Source of the DNA: Coriobacteriaceae bacterium EMTCatB1 | Lineage (GTDB): Bacteria > Actinomycetota > Coriobacteriia > Anaerosomatales > Anaerosomataceae | Direction of reading: 5' to 3' | DNA length: 64,000 nucleotides | Assembly (NCBI GenBank): GCA_001950395.1 | Contig: BDLO01000001.1 | Coordinates: forward strand, 1,649,979 to 1,713,978 | Shown here: positions 29,277 through 37,974 of the stretch, piece by piece | How the letters are laid out: the number at the start of each line of letters is the position of its first letter | Position numbering within the stretch: the stretch's first letter is position 1 | Program-made: the position numbers and the translations under genes | The notes under the pieces: generated by a model | Told to the model about the DNA's origin: nothing | Database searches by the model: none | The model's input: only the letters and a program-made list of their open reading frames with translations

Positions 29277-29735
29277 ATGGCAGTGGTACGGTGGGACCCC
29301 TTCGGGGAGATGCTTCGGATGCAGCGGGAGATGGAACGGATGCTCTCACGGTTCGGCGAAGCGCCGCGGGAGAGGGAAGCGCGCGTCGATGCCGTGGCGT
29401 GGATGCCGAAGATCGACGTGAAGGCGAGCGGCGAGGACATCGTCGTGCTCGCTGAGCTTCCGGGCGTCGCTCCCGACGATGTCGAAGTCGAAGTGACGGA
29501 CGACGTGCTTACGATCAAAGGCGAGCGCAAGGCGCAGCTCGAGGACAAGGACGAGGGCTGGCTGGTGTGCGAGACGTGCTACGGCGCATTCGAGCGCAGC
29601 ATCGCCCTGCCTTCGGGTGTCGACGCGAGCGCCATCGAGGCCGAGTTCGACAACGGCGTGCTCAAGATCCGCGTGCCCAAGGCGCTCGAAGCGGCCAAGC
29701 CGAAGACGACGAAGATCGAGATCGGCACGAAGTAG
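29277..29735 (+). CDS. Small heat-shock protein Hsp20
   Basis: This 152-residue alpha-crystallin-domain chaperone holds unfolding proteins. It starts MAVVRWDPFGEMLRMQREM, and the alpha-crystallin domain (about 40-135) contains LAELPGVAPDDVEVEVTDDVLTI and the usual Ala-Phe-Glu-Arg strand. The C-terminal anchor is KTTKIEIGTK without a classical IxI motif. GGAGG lies ten bases before the ATG. A second, closely similar Hsp20 is at 54.2 kb. A strong terminator follows. Confidence 0.94.
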   Translation: MAVVRWDPFGEMLRMQREMERMLSRFGEAPREREARVDAVAWMPKIDVKASGEDIVVLAELPGVAPDDVEVEVTDDVLTIKGERKAQLEDKDEGWLVCETCYGAFERSIALPSGVDASAIEAEFDNGVLKIRVPKALEAAKPKTTKIEIGTK

Positions 29736-29760
29736 CGCGCCGAAGCGGCGCGGCGCTTGG

Positions 29761-29797
29761 AAGCGGCTCCGGGCGGACCGGAGCCGCTTCTGTTCTT
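29761..29797 (+). terminator. Rho-independent terminator of the heat-shock block
   Basis: Twelve-base perfect arms (AAGCGGCTCCGG and CCGGAGCCGCTT) around a five-base loop are followed by CTGTTCTT. It ends the clpB-hsp20 transcript. Its tail overlaps the -35 of the next promoter. Confidence 0.85.
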
Positions 29798-29824
29798 GAC
29801 TGGCTGCGGCGAAATGATTAGCAT
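29796..29824 (+). promoter_or_regulatory. Promoter of the MarR-ABC exporter operon
   Basis: TTGACT (29796-29801) and TAGCAT (29819-29824) are separated by 17 bases, about 40 bp before the TTG start of the marR-like gene. The imperfectly symmetric sequence around CCAACAGTTAGGC just after the -10 could be the MarR operator; this is a weak inference. Confidence 0.65.
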
Positions 29825-29862
29825 GCCAACAGTTAGGCACCGAACGACTCGGAGCAAGCTGC

Positions 29863-30417
29863 TTGGTTTCAGACCTTCACGACGAACACTGCTGCAGCGA
29901 TCTTGACGACGTCGGGCAGGACGCCGAGGCGCTGTCCGGCTCTGACGCGGGCGTCCTCGCGGTCTTCCGTGCGTTCCGCCGGGTGATGAACCTGTACCGG
30001 CAGAACGCGTTCCGCGCGTTCTCGGATCTCGGCATGCATCCCGGCCAGGCGGCCTGCCTCTTCGCGCTGCGCGGCCGGGACGGCGTCTCGCAGCGCGAGC
30101 TTGCAGCGCGCATGCACGTCTCGCCGCCGACGGTGACCGGCATGCTCCAGAAGATGGAGCACGCCGGCTTGATCGAGCGGCAGCCCGACCCGCTCGATCA
30201 GCGGCTCATGCGCATCCGGCTGACGCCGGAGGGCGCGGCGGCGGCGGAGCGGCTCACCGGGCTGTTCGCCAAGCAAGCGGAAGCCATGTTCGCCGGGCTA
30301 TCCGAGCACGAGCTCGCGCAGATGAGGCGTGCTCTCGAACGAGTGGCGGACAACCTTGAACGAGTTATCGATGGACGGCCGCGCGCCGCACGCGACGGCG
30401 TCGACGGACAGGAGTGA
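29863..30417 (+). CDS. MarR-family transcriptional regulator
   Basis: This 184-residue winged-helix regulator probably controls the two ABC genes behind it. The DNA-binding domain (about 65-125) shows VSQRELAARMHVSPPTVTGMLQKMEHAGLIERQPDPLDQR, with the DxR wing typical of MarR. The start is a TTG at 29863 supported by GGAG eight bases upstream and the promoter just before it. An N-terminal ~30-residue acidic extension with two adjacent cysteines (HCCSD) is unusual and could be redox- or metal-sensing. Confidence 0.88.
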   Translation: MVSDLHDEHCCSDLDDVGQDAEALSGSDAGVLAVFRAFRRVMNLYRQNAFRAFSDLGMHPGQAACLFALRGRDGVSQRELAARMHVSPPTVTGMLQKMEHAGLIERQPDPLDQRLMRIRLTPEGAAAAERLTGLFAKQAEAMFAGLSEHELAQMRRALERVADNLERVIDGRPRAARDGVDGQE

Positions 30418-30418
30418 G

Positions 30419-32146
30419 ATGAGAAGGCTCGCGAGATTCCTCAAGCCGTACTGGAAGCAGATCGTGCTGGTGGTGGCACTGCTGGTGGTGCAGGCCATCG
30501 CCAACCTCTACCTGCCCGATTTGAACGCGAACATCATCAACGACGGCATCGCAAAAGGCGACGTCGACTACATCCTGAGGACCGGCGGCTTCATGCTCGG
30601 CGTCACGCTGCTGCTCGGGATCGTCTCGGTGATCGCGGTCTACTTCGGCTCGAAGACAGCGATGGCGTTCGGACGCGACGTGCGGAGCGCGGTGTTCCGT
30701 GCGGTGGAGGGTTTCTCTGCTGCCGAGCTCAACCGGTTCGGCACTGCATCGCTCATCACCCGCAACACCAACGACGTCCAGCAAGTGCAGATGCTCGTGG
30801 TTCTCGGGCTCAACATCATGATCCTCGCGCCCGTGATGGCCGTAGGCGGCGTCATCATGGCTCTTCGCCAGGACGTGAAGCTCTCGGGGCTGCTGCTCGT
30901 CGTCATCCCGCTCATGGGGGTCGTGATCGGCATAGCGCTTTCCAAAGCGCTGCCGCTCTTCCGTCAGGTGCAGGCGAAGACCGACCGCATCAACCAAGTG
31001 GTGCGCGAGTACCTCTCCGGCGTACGCGTCATCCGCGCGTTCGTGCGCACCTCGCACGAGCAGAAGCGATTCGAGCAGGCGAACGCGGACCTCACGCAGA
31101 CCGCTCTCAAGGTGCAACGCCTGTTCGCGAGCGTGATGCCGGCCATGATGGTCATCTTCAACCTCACGACCGTCGCGATCCTCTTCTTCGGCGCTCGCCG
31201 CGTGGACGTCGGCTCCATGCAGATCGGCAACCTCACGGCGTTCCTCGCGTACATGATGCAGATCCTCATCTCGGTGATGATGGCGGTGCTCATGTTCGTC
31301 ATGGTGCCGCGTGCGGCGGCCTCGGCTGAGCGCATCGTCGAAGTCTTGGAGACGGAGCCCTCGGTGCGGGACCCTGAGACCCCTGCGCCCGAATCAGGCG
31401 TGTGCGGCTACGTCGAGTTCCAGCAGGTGGGCTTCCGATACCCGGGCGCCGAGCATCCGGTGCTGTGCGACGTCACCTTCTCGGCGTCACCCGGCGAGGT
31501 GACGGCGATCGTCGGGAGCACCGGCAGCGGGAAGTCCACGCTCATCAACCTCATCCCGCGCTTCTACGACGTCACTGAGGGCCGCGTGCTCGTCGACTGC
31601 GTCGATGTGCGCGACGTGCCGCGCGAGAAGCTCTGGGCGAAGATCGGCTTCGTGCCGCAGAAGGCGTTCCTCTTCTCCGGGACCGTCGCGGACAACCTGC
31701 GGTTCGGCAAGCCGGACGCCACCGACGAAGAGCTGTGGCACGCCCTCGAGGTCGCCCAGGCGCGGGAGTTCGTCGAGGCGATGCCGCAGGGGCTCGACAC
31801 GCCGATCGCCCAGGGCGGCGTGTCGGTCTCCGGGGGGCAGCGCCAGCGGCTCGCCATCGCCCGAGCGCTGGTGAAGCGGCCGGACGTGTACGTGTTCGAC
31901 GACAGCTTCTCCGCGCTCGACTTCAAGACGGACGCCAAGCTCAGGCGTGCGCTTCGCCACGAGACGAAAGACGCGACGGTGATCATCGTCGCGCAGCGCG
32001 TGAGCACCATCATGGACGCCGACCGCATCGTCGTGCTCGATCGAGGCCGCGTCGTCGGGATCGGGACGCACGCTGAGCTTCTGGACACCTGCGAGACCTA
32101 CCGCGAGATCGTGGAGTCGCAGCTTACGCTTGAGGAGATCGCATGA
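30419..32146 (+). CDS. ABC exporter half-transporter, degenerate-ATPase subunit
   Basis: This 575-residue half-transporter has six predicted membrane helices (about 1-310) and an ATPase domain (about 340-575). Walker A is GSTGSGKST and the signature is SVSGGQRQR, but the Walker B reads VYVFDDSFSALD, with Asp where the catalytic Glu belongs. That is the pattern of the subunit of heterodimeric exporters that contributes the weak ATP site. The ATG overlaps the end of the marR gene region, with GGAG in the marR stop area. It is coupled to the next gene by a 4-bp overlap. Confidence 0.92.
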   Translation: MRRLARFLKPYWKQIVLVVALLVVQAIANLYLPDLNANIINDGIAKGDVDYILRTGGFMLGVTLLLGIVSVIAVYFGSKTAMAFGRDVRSAVFRAVEGFSAAELNRFGTASLITRNTNDVQQVQMLVVLGLNIMILAPVMAVGGVIMALRQDVKLSGLLLVVIPLMGVVIGIALSKALPLFRQVQAKTDRINQVVREYLSGVRVIRAFVRTSHEQKRFEQANADLTQTALKVQRLFASVMPAMMVIFNLTTVAILFFGARRVDVGSMQIGNLTAFLAYMMQILISVMMAVLMFVMVPRAAASAERIVEVLETEPSVRDPETPAPESGVCGYVEFQQVGFRYPGAEHPVLCDVTFSASPGEVTAIVGSTGSGKSTLINLIPRFYDVTEGRVLVDCVDVRDVPREKLWAKIGFVPQKAFLFSGTVADNLRFGKPDATDEELWHALEVAQAREFVEAMPQGLDTPIAQGGVSVSGGQRQRLAIARALVKRPDVYVFDDSFSALDFKTDAKLRRALRHETKDATVIIVAQRVSTIMDADRIVVLDRGRVVGIGTHAELLDTCETYREIVESQLTLEEIA

Positions 32147-34143
32147 GCGACAAGACGGAACAGACGCCGATGCCGCGACCGGGGTTCGGGCCCAGGCCAG
32201 GAGGCTCTGGCCCAGGCAGAGGGTTCGGGCCAGGCGGCGGGCACTTCATGATGGGGTCCGGAGCCAAGGCGCGCGACTTCAAAGGCTCGCTCAAGCGCTT
32301 AGGCACGATGCTGAAGCCGCAAGCGCTCCGCATCGCGATCGTCATCGTGCTTGCAGCCGCGAGCGTCGCGCTGAGCGTCGCTGCACCGAAAGTGATCGGC
32401 AAAGCCACGAACGTCATCTTCGAGGGCGTGGTCGGGAAGCAGATGCCCGCTGGCGTGGACAAGGCGCAGGTCGTGCAGATGCTCCGCGCGAAAGGCCAGG
32501 ACAGGCTCGCGGACATGCTCTCGGCCATGGACGTGAAGCCCGGCCAGGGGATCGACTTCGACCGCCTCGGTCGCGTGTTGGCGACCGTGGCGGCGCTGTA
32601 CCTGCTCTCAGCGCTCTTCCAGTGGGGCCAGGGCTACCTCATGGCGGGCGTGTCGCAACGCGTCGTGTACGACATGCGCGCCCGTGTGGACGAGAAGCTC
32701 GCCCGTTTGCCGCTCAAGTACTTCGACGACCATCCGCGTGGCGACATCTTGAGCCGCGTCACGAACGACATCGACAACATCGCTCAGACGCTGCAGCAGG
32801 CGATGACGCAGCTCATCACCGCGATGCTCACCATCATCGGCGTGCTCGCGATGATGTTCTCCATCAGCTGGATCCTCGCGCTCATCTCGCTGCTCACGGT
32901 GCCGCTTTCGGTGATCGTCACCATCGCGATCGCCAAGCGCTCGCAGGTCCAGTTCTCGCGGCAGTGGGAGCGCATCGGCGCGCTCAACGGCCACGTCGAG
33001 GAGATGCACACCGGGCACGCGATCGTGAAGGTCTTCGGGAGGCAGAAAGAGGCCATCGAACGCTTCGACGAGCTCAACGAGCAGGTCTACGACGCGAGCT
33101 TCAAGGCGCAGTTCATCTCGGGCATCATCCAGCCCTCGATGAACTTCATCAACAAGCTCAACTACGTCGCGATATGCGTGATCGGCGGCGTGCGCGTGGC
33201 GAACGGCACGCTCACCCTGGGTGACGTCCAGGCATTCATCCAGTACTCGCAGCAGTTCACGCAGCCGATCGTGCAGACTGCGAGCATCGCCAACGTGCTG
33301 CAGTCGACGGTCGCGTCTGCTGAGCGCGTGTTCGAGCTGCTTGACGAGCCGGAAGAGACGCCGGACCCCGCTGAGCCCGTGAAACTTCGTGAGGTGCGCG
33401 GCCGCGTCGAGTTCGACCGCGTCTCCTTCCGCTACGTGCCGGACAAGCCGCTCATCGAGGACCTGAGCCTGACCGTGGAGCCAGGACACACCGTGGCCAT
33501 CGTCGGGCCGACCGGCGCGGGCAAGACGACGCTCGTCAACCTGCTCATGCGGTTCTACGACGTGGATGCGGGTGCGATCCGGATCGACGGCGTCGACATC
33601 CGCGACATGGCTCGCGACGACCTGAGGCGTGTGTTCGGGATGGTGCTGCAAGACACGTGGCTCTTCGGCGGCACCATCCGCGAGAACATCGCATACGGCA
33701 AGGAAGGCGCCACTGAGGAGGAGATCATCGCGGCAGCGGAAGCCGCGCACGTCGATCACTTCGTGCGGACGCTGCCTGACGGATACGACACGCGCATCGA
33801 CGACGACGCGGCGAACATCTCGCAAGGCGAGCGCCAGCTGCTCACCATCGCGCGTGCGTTCTTGGCGGACCCGGAGATCCTCATCCTGGACGAGGCCACG
33901 AGCTCGGTGGACACGCGGACCGAGGTGCTCATCCAGCGGGCGATGGCGAAGCTGATGAAGAACCGGACCAGCTTCGTCATCGCGCATCGCCTATCTACAG
34001 TGCGCAACGCCGAGACCATCATCGTCATGGACAACGGCCGCATCGTCGAGCAGGGCAACCACGAAGAGCTGATGGCTCGAGGAGGCTTCTACCACGACCT
34101 GTACGTGAGCCAGTTCGAGCGCGCGTACGAGGAAGCGATCTGA
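32143..34143 (+). CDS. ABC exporter half-transporter, catalytic partner
   Basis: This 666-residue partner has a Gly/Pro/Phe-rich N-terminal extension (about 1-45, GPRPGGSGPGRGFGPGG), six membrane helices and an ATPase domain with Walker A GPTGAGKTT and a normal Walker B ILILDEATSSVD carrying the catalytic Glu. Its signature is altered (NISQGERQ instead of LSGGQ). Together with the previous protein it makes a heterodimer with one good and one degenerate ATP site, like LmrCD or TmrAB. The substrate is unknown; MarR control suggests a toxic compound or drug. Confidence 0.92.
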   Translation: MSDKTEQTPMPRPGFGPRPGGSGPGRGFGPGGGHFMMGSGAKARDFKGSLKRLGTMLKPQALRIAIVIVLAAASVALSVAAPKVIGKATNVIFEGVVGKQMPAGVDKAQVVQMLRAKGQDRLADMLSAMDVKPGQGIDFDRLGRVLATVAALYLLSALFQWGQGYLMAGVSQRVVYDMRARVDEKLARLPLKYFDDHPRGDILSRVTNDIDNIAQTLQQAMTQLITAMLTIIGVLAMMFSISWILALISLLTVPLSVIVTIAIAKRSQVQFSRQWERIGALNGHVEEMHTGHAIVKVFGRQKEAIERFDELNEQVYDASFKAQFISGIIQPSMNFINKLNYVAICVIGGVRVANGTLTLGDVQAFIQYSQQFTQPIVQTASIANVLQSTVASAERVFELLDEPEETPDPAEPVKLREVRGRVEFDRVSFRYVPDKPLIEDLSLTVEPGHTVAIVGPTGAGKTTLVNLLMRFYDVDAGAIRIDGVDIRDMARDDLRRVFGMVLQDTWLFGGTIRENIAYGKEGATEEEIIAAAEAAHVDHFVRTLPDGYDTRIDDDAANISQGERQLLTIARAFLADPEILILDEATSSVDTRTEVLIQRAMAKLMKNRTSFVIAHRLSTVRNAETIIVMDNGRIVEQGNHEELMARGGFYHDLYVSQFERAYEEAI

Positions 34144-34188
34144 GGCGGCTCTGCGGATCCGGTTGCCGGCGGCTTCGGCCTGACGCGC

Positions 34189-34920
34189 TTACGGCGTCGC
34201 GCCGTTGCCTCCGTGCGGGTGCGCCTTGATGTAGGCGATGGCGTCGTCCACCACGTCGGTCAGGTAGATGTAGTCGAGGTCGCTCGGCTCGATCGTCCCG
34301 TTCGCGACGAGCGTGTCGCGGAAGAACAGCATGAGCGGTCGCCAGTAGTGGGAGCCCATGACCACGACGGGGAATGAGGCCATCTTGCCCGTCTGGATGA
34401 GCGTGATGGCTTCGAAGAGCTCGTCGAGCGTTCCGAATCCGCCCGGCATGATCACGAACGCGCGCGAGTACTTCACCATCATGACCTTGCGTACGAAGAA
34501 GTGCTCGAAAGTCATCACGCGATCCAAGTACGGATTCGGCTTCTGCTCGTGCGGCAGGTGGATGTTGGCGCCGATCGAGAGCCCTCCGCCTTCCTTGCAC
34601 CCCCGGTTCGCCGCCTCCATGATGCCAGGGCCGCCGCCCGTCATGACGGCGTAACCGTTCTCCGCGAGCGCGCGGCCCATCGAGCGCGCCAGCTGGTAGT
34701 CCTCGTGGTCTTCCGTGAAGCGCGCTGAGCCGAAGACGGTGACCATCGGCTTGTCGATGGTGAAGAACTCGAACCCGCGCAAGAACTCGAGGAAGATGCG
34801 CACGGCCGAGACCGTGTTCTCCTCGTGTCCGTGCCCTCCAGCGAGGAACTCGGCTTCTGCTCCGATGACTTGCTCGAGCAGGCTCGGCGGGTATGCGTCG
34901 CGGTCGTCTCGATCCAGCAC
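34189..34920 (-). CDS. LOG family protein (TIGR00730-type, lysine-decarboxylase-like fold)
   Basis: This 243-residue Rossmann-like protein has the family motifs GGGPGIMEAANRG and PGGFGTLDELFEAITLIQTGK (PGGxGTxxE). Members with these motifs include cytokinin-activating nucleoside-monophosphate phosphoribohydrolases; bacterial functions are mostly nucleotide-related. The GTG at 34920 has GGAGG eleven bases upstream; no better start is present. It is convergent with the ABC exporter and lies after the GerMN gene. Confidence 0.9.
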   Translation of the reverse strand: MLDRDDRDAYPPSLLEQVIGAEAEFLAGGHGHEENTVSAVRIFLEFLRGFEFFTIDKPMVTVFGSARFTEDHEDYQLARSMGRALAENGYAVMTGGGPGIMEAANRGCKEGGGLSIGANIHLPHEQKPNPYLDRVMTFEHFFVRKVMMVKYSRAFVIMPGGFGTLDELFEAITLIQTGKMASFPVVVMGSHYWRPLMLFFRDTLVANGTIEPSDLDYIYLTDVVDDAIAYIKAHPHGGNGATP

Positions 34921-34950
34921 GGCGATCGGGGCCTCCTTCGAACGACAAGC

Positions 34951-34980
34951 AGGTGCGCCGATTGTACTACCGGCGCACCT
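34951..34980 (-). terminator. Hairpin between GerMN gene and LOG gene
   Basis: Ten-base perfect arms (AGGTGCGCCG/CGGCGCACCT) around a ten-base loop lie between the GerMN stop and the LOG start. There is no T-run, so it may be a weak terminator or an RNA stabiliser. Confidence 0.5.
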
Positions 34981-35005
34981 GCGCGTGCGTGCATGCGTCG
35001 CTGGG

Positions 35006-35938
35006 CTACGGGACGAGCTTGATCGGTATCGTGACGACGTCGATGCGGGACCCGTCACGCGGAGACTCGGCGAACACGACGAGCGAGCCCATCTGCGTCC
35101 TCGTCACGGTGAACGGGACCGTGTCCGAGAACGTCCCGCGCGTGCCCGTGCCGGACGACGCGGTGATGGTCTTGGATCCGACGACCGCACCGGAGGCGTC
35201 GCGGATCTCCGCTTTGAAGACCGCCTCGAACACGTTCGCCGTGCCCTTCACCCGCAGCGGGCTTCGTGCAGTCTCCCCGGGCCTCGGAGACTCGACGAAG
35301 ATCGCAGGGAGCATGTCCTCGAAGTCGGCCCGCTTCATCGGGTGGTCGAGCACGATGCCCTCGCCGCCGAACACCTCCACCGCCCGTCCATCCAGCTTGA
35401 GCGTCACAGCGTCCACGGTGTCGAACTGCGTCACCGTGAAGACGAGCTGCGCGAGCCGCATGAACATGGAGAGCGAGCCGCCTCCGTCGTCGAACTCGCC
35501 CGAGAGGTCCACGGTCGCGACGCGGTCGCGGATGGACACCGAGCGAAGACGGGTTCCCGCTGGGATCTCCGTGTGGAAGCCGTACGCGGCGTCCGTGGCC
35601 GACGGCCCCTTGAGGAGCTCGTTCACGGCGGCGGTGGCGACTGCCTTCGTGTACGGCACCTGGCGCACGACGACGCCCAGCTTCTCGCCGCGCGGATAGT
35701 AGACGGACAGAGCGAGCGGCTTGCTCTCCGTCGTGCTTCCGCCGGACGGCGGCTCAGTCGTCTGCTCTCCTGCGCTCTCTTCCGGCGGAGGCGGCTGCGC
35801 CGTGGCTTCCTCCGTGGTCGGTCGTGAGCCCGTCGCGTCCTGGGTGGACGTCGACGGTTTGCGTGCGCAGCCTGGCGCCGCGAAGGCGAGCGCGACGATC
35901 GCGAGCGCCGAAGCCACTGCGACGATCCTGCGTGACAT
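35006..35938 (-). CDS. GerMN/Gmad2 domain lipoprotein
   Basis: This 310-residue predicted lipoprotein has a signal peptide with lipobox ALAFAAPGC, a Thr/Pro/Glu-rich linker (about 25-75), a GerMN domain (about 80-195, TKAVATAAVNELLKGPSA, VDLSGEF) and an Ig-like Gmad2 domain (about 215-310, VESPRPGETARSPLRVKGTANVFEA, FAESPRDGSRIDVVTIPI). This combination is common in Actinobacteria and Firmicutes, where it is linked to the cell envelope. The ATG at 35938 has GGGAG nine bases upstream; two ATGs upstream lack a usable site. Confidence 0.88.
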   Translation of the reverse strand: MSRRIVAVASALAIVALAFAAPGCARKPSTSTQDATGSRPTTEEATAQPPPPEESAGEQTTEPPSGGSTTESKPLALSVYYPRGEKLGVVVRQVPYTKAVATAAVNELLKGPSATDAAYGFHTEIPAGTRLRSVSIRDRVATVDLSGEFDDGGGSLSMFMRLAQLVFTVTQFDTVDAVTLKLDGRAVEVFGGEGIVLDHPMKRADFEDMLPAIFVESPRPGETARSPLRVKGTANVFEAVFKAEIRDASGAVVGSKTITASSGTGTRGTFSDTVPFTVTRTQMGSLVVFAESPRDGSRIDVVTIPIKLVP

Positions 35939-36012
35939 GGCGACCATCTCCCTCGGCATGACCCAACCACATGTGTATCCCCTGTGCCGCTTGGCACGTT
36001 CATCTTCAGCAG

Positions 36013-37746
36013 ATGCGTCATCGAGCCGATACATTCGGGGTAGGCTCTCCTGCGGAGGAGAAGGACACGGGCGATCGAGCCGACATAGCTGCGTACGCGC
36101 GCGCGAGCGAACGTCAGCGGGCGGCGCTTGCCGACATGCTCGAAGGCGCGTCGTTTCCAGCGGCCGTGTGGTCAGGAGCTGAGATGCGGTTCGTGTGGAT
36201 GAACCGCGCGTTCCGCGACGTCCTCGACGACGTGCGTCCGCAGTGGGACCTTCTGGGCATGCCCGTTCGGGGATTCCTTTCGGACACGCGCTCCGCGGTG
36301 CGGTTCATCGATGCGGCGTACACGGGGCAAGCAGTCACAGTCCCTGAGTACGAGCACTCGCCGTCATGGGGCGAGACCACGTACTGGCAGCTCGAGTACC
36401 TGCCGATACCGGCCAGGATCGACGGGCCCTTCGACGTGCTGTTCACCGCCGTCGACGTGACGCAGACCGTGCTCGCACGCAAGCGGGCCGAGGCGGAGCT
36501 CGACGAGATCCGGCGGGCGATGGGGCTCATCAACGCCACCATCCTCTCCACGCTGGACGCTGAAGAGGCGATGCAGCGGGTGCTCATCGAGGCGACCGAG
36601 GTGTTCGGCGCGGATTGGAGCTGGATAGCCGAGCGCCAGCCAGGAGCGTGGGTCTTTCGCAACGTTCACGGCTGGCCCGAAGAGATGATCGGGCTTCGGT
36701 TCTCAGACGACGGCCCGTCGCCGCCGAGGCTCGCAGCGGATCGGATGCACGTCGTTGCCGTGGGATCGGTCGAGGACGCAGACGGCGTCGAGCGGCTGCT
36801 CATGGAGCGGCACGACATCGGGGCGATGCTCTTGGTGCCCGTGCTTCACCGAGGAGAAGCGGCCGCCGTCCTGGGGTTCTGTTGGGACGCCGAGGCAGGC
36901 TTCAGCGCGGCGATGCTCGATGCGGCAGAGAAGCTCTCCGTTTCCTTGTCGCTTGCCTTGGAGAATGCTCGGGCGTACGAGGCGGAGCGCGCCATGCGGC
37001 GCACCTTGCAGTCCGCATTCTTCACGGCGCCAGAGTCGGTTCCGGGGCTCGAGGTGGGTCACCTGTTCCACTCGGCTTCGGCAGGCGCGACGCTTGGGCG
37101 CGATTTCTACGACGTCGTGCAGCTCGCTGACTGCCGGGTCGGCGCTGCGGTCGGGAGCGTGACTGAGCGGCACGACGACGCGCCTGCCTTCGCTGCGCTC
37201 CTCAAGAGCGCGATGCGCTCAGAGGCGTACCGGCTCCCGGCGCCCGCCAACGTGCTCGAGCACGCGGACCAGATCGTCTCGAAGCACTCCGAGCGCGGTC
37301 CCGGAGCGACGGCATTCTTCGGCTCGATCGATCTGTCGACGGGCATGATGGCGTACGCGAGCGCGGGTCACCCAGGGCCTGTGCTGGTCCGTCCTGGCGA
37401 AGAGCCGGTGCTGCTCGATGGCGATGACGCCGGCTTGGGCGGGAGGCCATCACGGCGCTTCGAGGTCAGGCACGCGGAGGTGGGGGTCGGCGACCTGCTC
37501 GTCTTGTACACGAACGGGGCGATCGCCGCTCGCAGCCGTTCTGGCGAGCCGTTCGGAGCCACGCGGCTTGCGCGCGCGTGCGCGACGTACGCCGAGACGC
37601 CGACGGCCGAGGTGCCGCAGGAGATCTTCCTCGACTTGTTCTCGTACGCTGACGGGCGGCTGACCGAGGACGTCGCCATCCTCGCGTTGCGCAGGACTGC
37701 CGAAGCGGATTCCGGCCAGCAGCGGCTCGAGCTTGCTGCGGTCTGA
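36013..37746 (+). CDS. PAS-GAF-PP2C (SpoIIE/RsbU-like) signalling protein, phosphatase motifs degraded
   Basis: This ~577-residue cytoplasmic protein has a PAS domain (about 30-145, AVWSGAEMRFVWMNRAFRDVL), a GAF domain (about 170-330) and a PP2C/SpoIIE domain (about 335-565). RsbU-like enzymes act on anti-anti-sigma factors. The first metal motif is kept (LGRDFYD), but the usual GDVSGKG is VGSVTERH and the usual LYTDG is LYTNG, so two expected metal-binding aspartates are gone. It may be a pseudophosphatase. The start is uncertain: the ATG at 36013 has no ribosome-binding site, and an in-frame ATG exists at 35971. Confidence 0.82.
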   Translation: MRHRADTFGVGSPAEEKDTGDRADIAAYARASERQRAALADMLEGASFPAAVWSGAEMRFVWMNRAFRDVLDDVRPQWDLLGMPVRGFLSDTRSAVRFIDAAYTGQAVTVPEYEHSPSWGETTYWQLEYLPIPARIDGPFDVLFTAVDVTQTVLARKRAEAELDEIRRAMGLINATILSTLDAEEAMQRVLIEATEVFGADWSWIAERQPGAWVFRNVHGWPEEMIGLRFSDDGPSPPRLAADRMHVVAVGSVEDADGVERLLMERHDIGAMLLVPVLHRGEAAAVLGFCWDAEAGFSAAMLDAAEKLSVSLSLALENARAYEAERAMRRTLQSAFFTAPESVPGLEVGHLFHSASAGATLGRDFYDVVQLADCRVGAAVGSVTERHDDAPAFAALLKSAMRSEAYRLPAPANVLEHADQIVSKHSERGPGATAFFGSIDLSTGMMAYASAGHPGPVLVRPGEEPVLLDGDDAGLGGRPSRRFEVRHAEVGVGDLLVLYTNGAIAARSRSGEPFGATRLARACATYAETPTAEVPQEIFLDLFSYADGRLTEDVAILALRRTAEADSGQQRLELAAV

Positions 37747-37828
37747 CGCGAGTATCGCGCTCATTGCGATACGATATGCGCGAACACCGTGTGGTGCGTG
37801 CCCGCGCGATGATTTCTCGAGGAGTGCT

Positions 37829-37960
37829 GTGCCCGAGATAAGCCCGTTCCAGAGTCCGTACAAGCACTGGCGGAGCGGCCTGCTGCTCGAAATCGTTGCG
37901 GCGGCCGCCTTCATCTGCCTACTCGCGTTGCTGGCGTTCGTGCTGGCCGCAATCTCGTAG
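37829..37960 (+). CDS. 43-residue single-helix membrane peptide upstream of trkH
   Basis: This short gene encodes a 43-residue peptide with a polar start (MPEISPFQSPYKHWRSG) and one strong hydrophobic helix (LLLEIVAAAAFICLLALLAFVLAAI). The GTG has GAGGAG a few bases upstream. It ends 14 bp before trkH and both run in the same direction. It could be a small subunit or regulator of the potassium transporter, similar in size to other transporter-associated peptides; this is inference. A short inverted repeat (TATCGC/GCGATA, about 37752-37770) lies before it. Confidence 0.6.
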   Translation: MPEISPFQSPYKHWRSGLLLEIVAAAAFICLLALLAFVLAAIS

Positions 37961-37974
37961 GGAAGTGGCCGAGC

